This document shows, in pieces, positions 13,988-14,538 of a DNA stretch of 14,538 bases. Position numbers and translations under genes: made by a program. The DNA is from CAYOEZ01 sp964402955 (GTDB lineage: Bacteria; Chloroflexota; DTOL01; DAOUCN01). Numbering within the stretch: the first letter of the stretch is position 1; each line of letters begins with the position of its first letter. Below the pieces are notes generated by a model. The model was not told the DNA's origin, searched no databases, and saw only the letters and a list, made by a program, of their open reading frames with translations. The stretch covers positions 1 through 14,538 of the forward strand of contig CAYOEZ010000119.1 in NCBI GenBank assembly GCA_964402955.1, given 5' to 3'.

Positions 13988-14176
13988 TTGTACAGTCCAA
14001 AGCTGCCGGAGGAATTGATCCCCCGGCTGTGGCAACTGGCCCAGGAACGACACGTGCCGATGACCCATCTGGTGCGTGACGCTGTTGTTCAGTACCTACA
14101 AACCGTAGAAGGAGAAAAAGGTGGACAAGACAACGAAGACAGTCGAACCAGAGACGACGGTACCCCCAGCCACTGA
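13988..14176 (+). CDS. Small ribbon-helix-helix DNA-binding protein
   Basis: A 62-aa protein. Residues 3-39 fit a CopG/MetJ-type ribbon-helix-helix: a short strand (YSPKLP), helix 1 ELIPRLWQLAQERH, the turn VPMTH, and helix 2 LVRDAVVQYLQ. Such proteins bind DNA as dimers through the paired N-terminal strands and are common as plasmid copy or transfer regulators and as relaxosome accessory factors. The TTG start at 13988 is supported by AAGGAGG 8 nt upstream. The last 56 nt overlap the next gene in another frame. The inverted repeat at 13747-13770 is a natural candidate operator for it, giving autoregulation together with control of the TraG-like gene; this is inference. Confidence 0.75.
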   Translation: MYSPKLPEELIPRLWQLAQERHVPMTHLVRDAVVQYLQTVEGEKGGQDNEDSRTRDDGTPSH

Positions 14177-14538
14177 GGCAGCGACCTTTGCTGCCAGCTG
14201 GGATGTGTTCTACCAGGATGCCCAGGGACTGGAGTGCCATCTGCAAGTGCGAGGCGCTGGCCTCGACGCTGTGCTGGACCTGGCCGTGAGTGCATCCATG
14301 TCGATCACAGAAGCTGGAGGCAAGCCCTCCCGCCGCATGAGCGGCACCGCCCACAATGGGGACAAGCCGAAAGAGAATGGCAATGGGAACGGCAATGGCA
14401 GCGCCAATGGCAACGACAGCAGCGCCAGCAATGGTTCGTTCCGCGAGCCGTCATACGTTGACGAACGCGGCATGCGCCGCTGTAACCGCAAGCTGAGCGA
14501 TGGCGCGATCTGTGGCCGGCCGGTGACCGAGAAGGAAG
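14121..14538 (+). CDS. Unknown protein with Asn/Gly linker and Cys motif, partial at window end
   Basis: The reading frame is open from GTG 14121 to the window end (139 codons seen), with AAGGAG 6 nt before the start, which makes it a real gene although it has no stop here. Residues 1-22 are Thr/Pro/Ala-rich. A small domain follows, ASWDVFYQDAQGLECHLQVR then GLDAVLDLAVSASMSI, a strand-strand-helix pattern. Next is a low-complexity linker of Asn, Gly and Ser, and then RRCNRKLSDGAICGRPVTE, whose two cysteines could form half of a zinc site or be the first part of a longer C-terminal region. I do not recognise a family. Similar compact proteins with an Asn/Gly linker are seen in mobile elements, so it may be a DNA-handling accessory. 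It overlaps the ribbon-helix-helix gene by 56 nt. Confidence 0.65.
   Translation, partial: MDKTTKTVEPETTVPPATEAATFAASWDVFYQDAQGLECHLQVRGAGLDAVLDLAVSASMSITEAGGKPSRRMSGTAHNGDKPKENGNGNGNGSANGNDSSASNGSFREPSYVDERGMRRCNRKLSDGAICGRPVTEKE

Noticed and set aside
1..14538. CRISPR arrays, rRNA or tRNA genes
   Set aside because: No regularly spaced repeats and no cloverleaf or rRNA-like sequence was seen on reading either strand.

Overview
The window looks like part of an integrative or conjugative mobile element in a high-GC bacterium. The combination of a replication-relaxation family protein, a TraG/VirD4-type coupling ATPase, a small ribbon-helix-helix protein and a XerC-like recombinase is reminiscent of Chloroflexota (Ktedonobacteria/Anaerolineae) elements. 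That placement is an inference from gene content; no rRNA, tRNA or other taxonomic marker is present.

Left part (1-7.7 kb): an unfamiliar metabolic-looking operon on the minus strand. In transcription order it encodes a 145-aa protein of unknown function, a two-helix membrane protein, an orotate phosphoribosyltransferase-like protein with a degenerate PRPP loop, a stand-alone asparaginyl-tRNA-synthetase-like catalytic domain, and a dihydroorotate dehydrogenase fused to its iron-sulfur/FAD reductase subunit (PyrD-PyrK). The last four genes overlap or are separated by 3 nt, so they form one transcription unit. About 200 nt of original sequence further on, now split by an IS3-family insertion (1680-2926), lies a minus-strand gene for a STAS-like domain joined to a GHKL ATPase. 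It may be the last member of the same system. No ordinary pyrimidine or tRNA-charging genes are nearby. The set reads as a dedicated pathway or signalling/conflict system built from paralogues of pyrimidine and aminoacylation enzymes. Its real function is unknown.

Middle (7.7-9.7 kb): about 880 nt with no convincing gene, then a plus-strand tyrosine recombinase with its own promoter, translationally coupled to a small basic protein.

Right part (9.7-14.5 kb): an Mrr/RecB-like nuclease-fold protein behind a promoter and a hairpin that overlaps its ribosome binding site; a replication-relaxation protein with its own promoter; and, convergent with it and overlapping by 136 nt, an 831-aa TraG/VirD4-like ATPase. 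A divergent promoter region separates the ATPase from a plus-strand unit that starts with a long imperfect hairpin, followed by a small ribbon-helix-helix protein and an incomplete Asn/Gly-linker protein with a CxxxxxxxxxxC motif that runs off the window.

The layout suggests that the minus-strand operon is cargo next to the recombinase, and that the right part is the transfer/maintenance backbone. The cargo appears visibly poorer in G+C than the backbone in lines I counted by hand.
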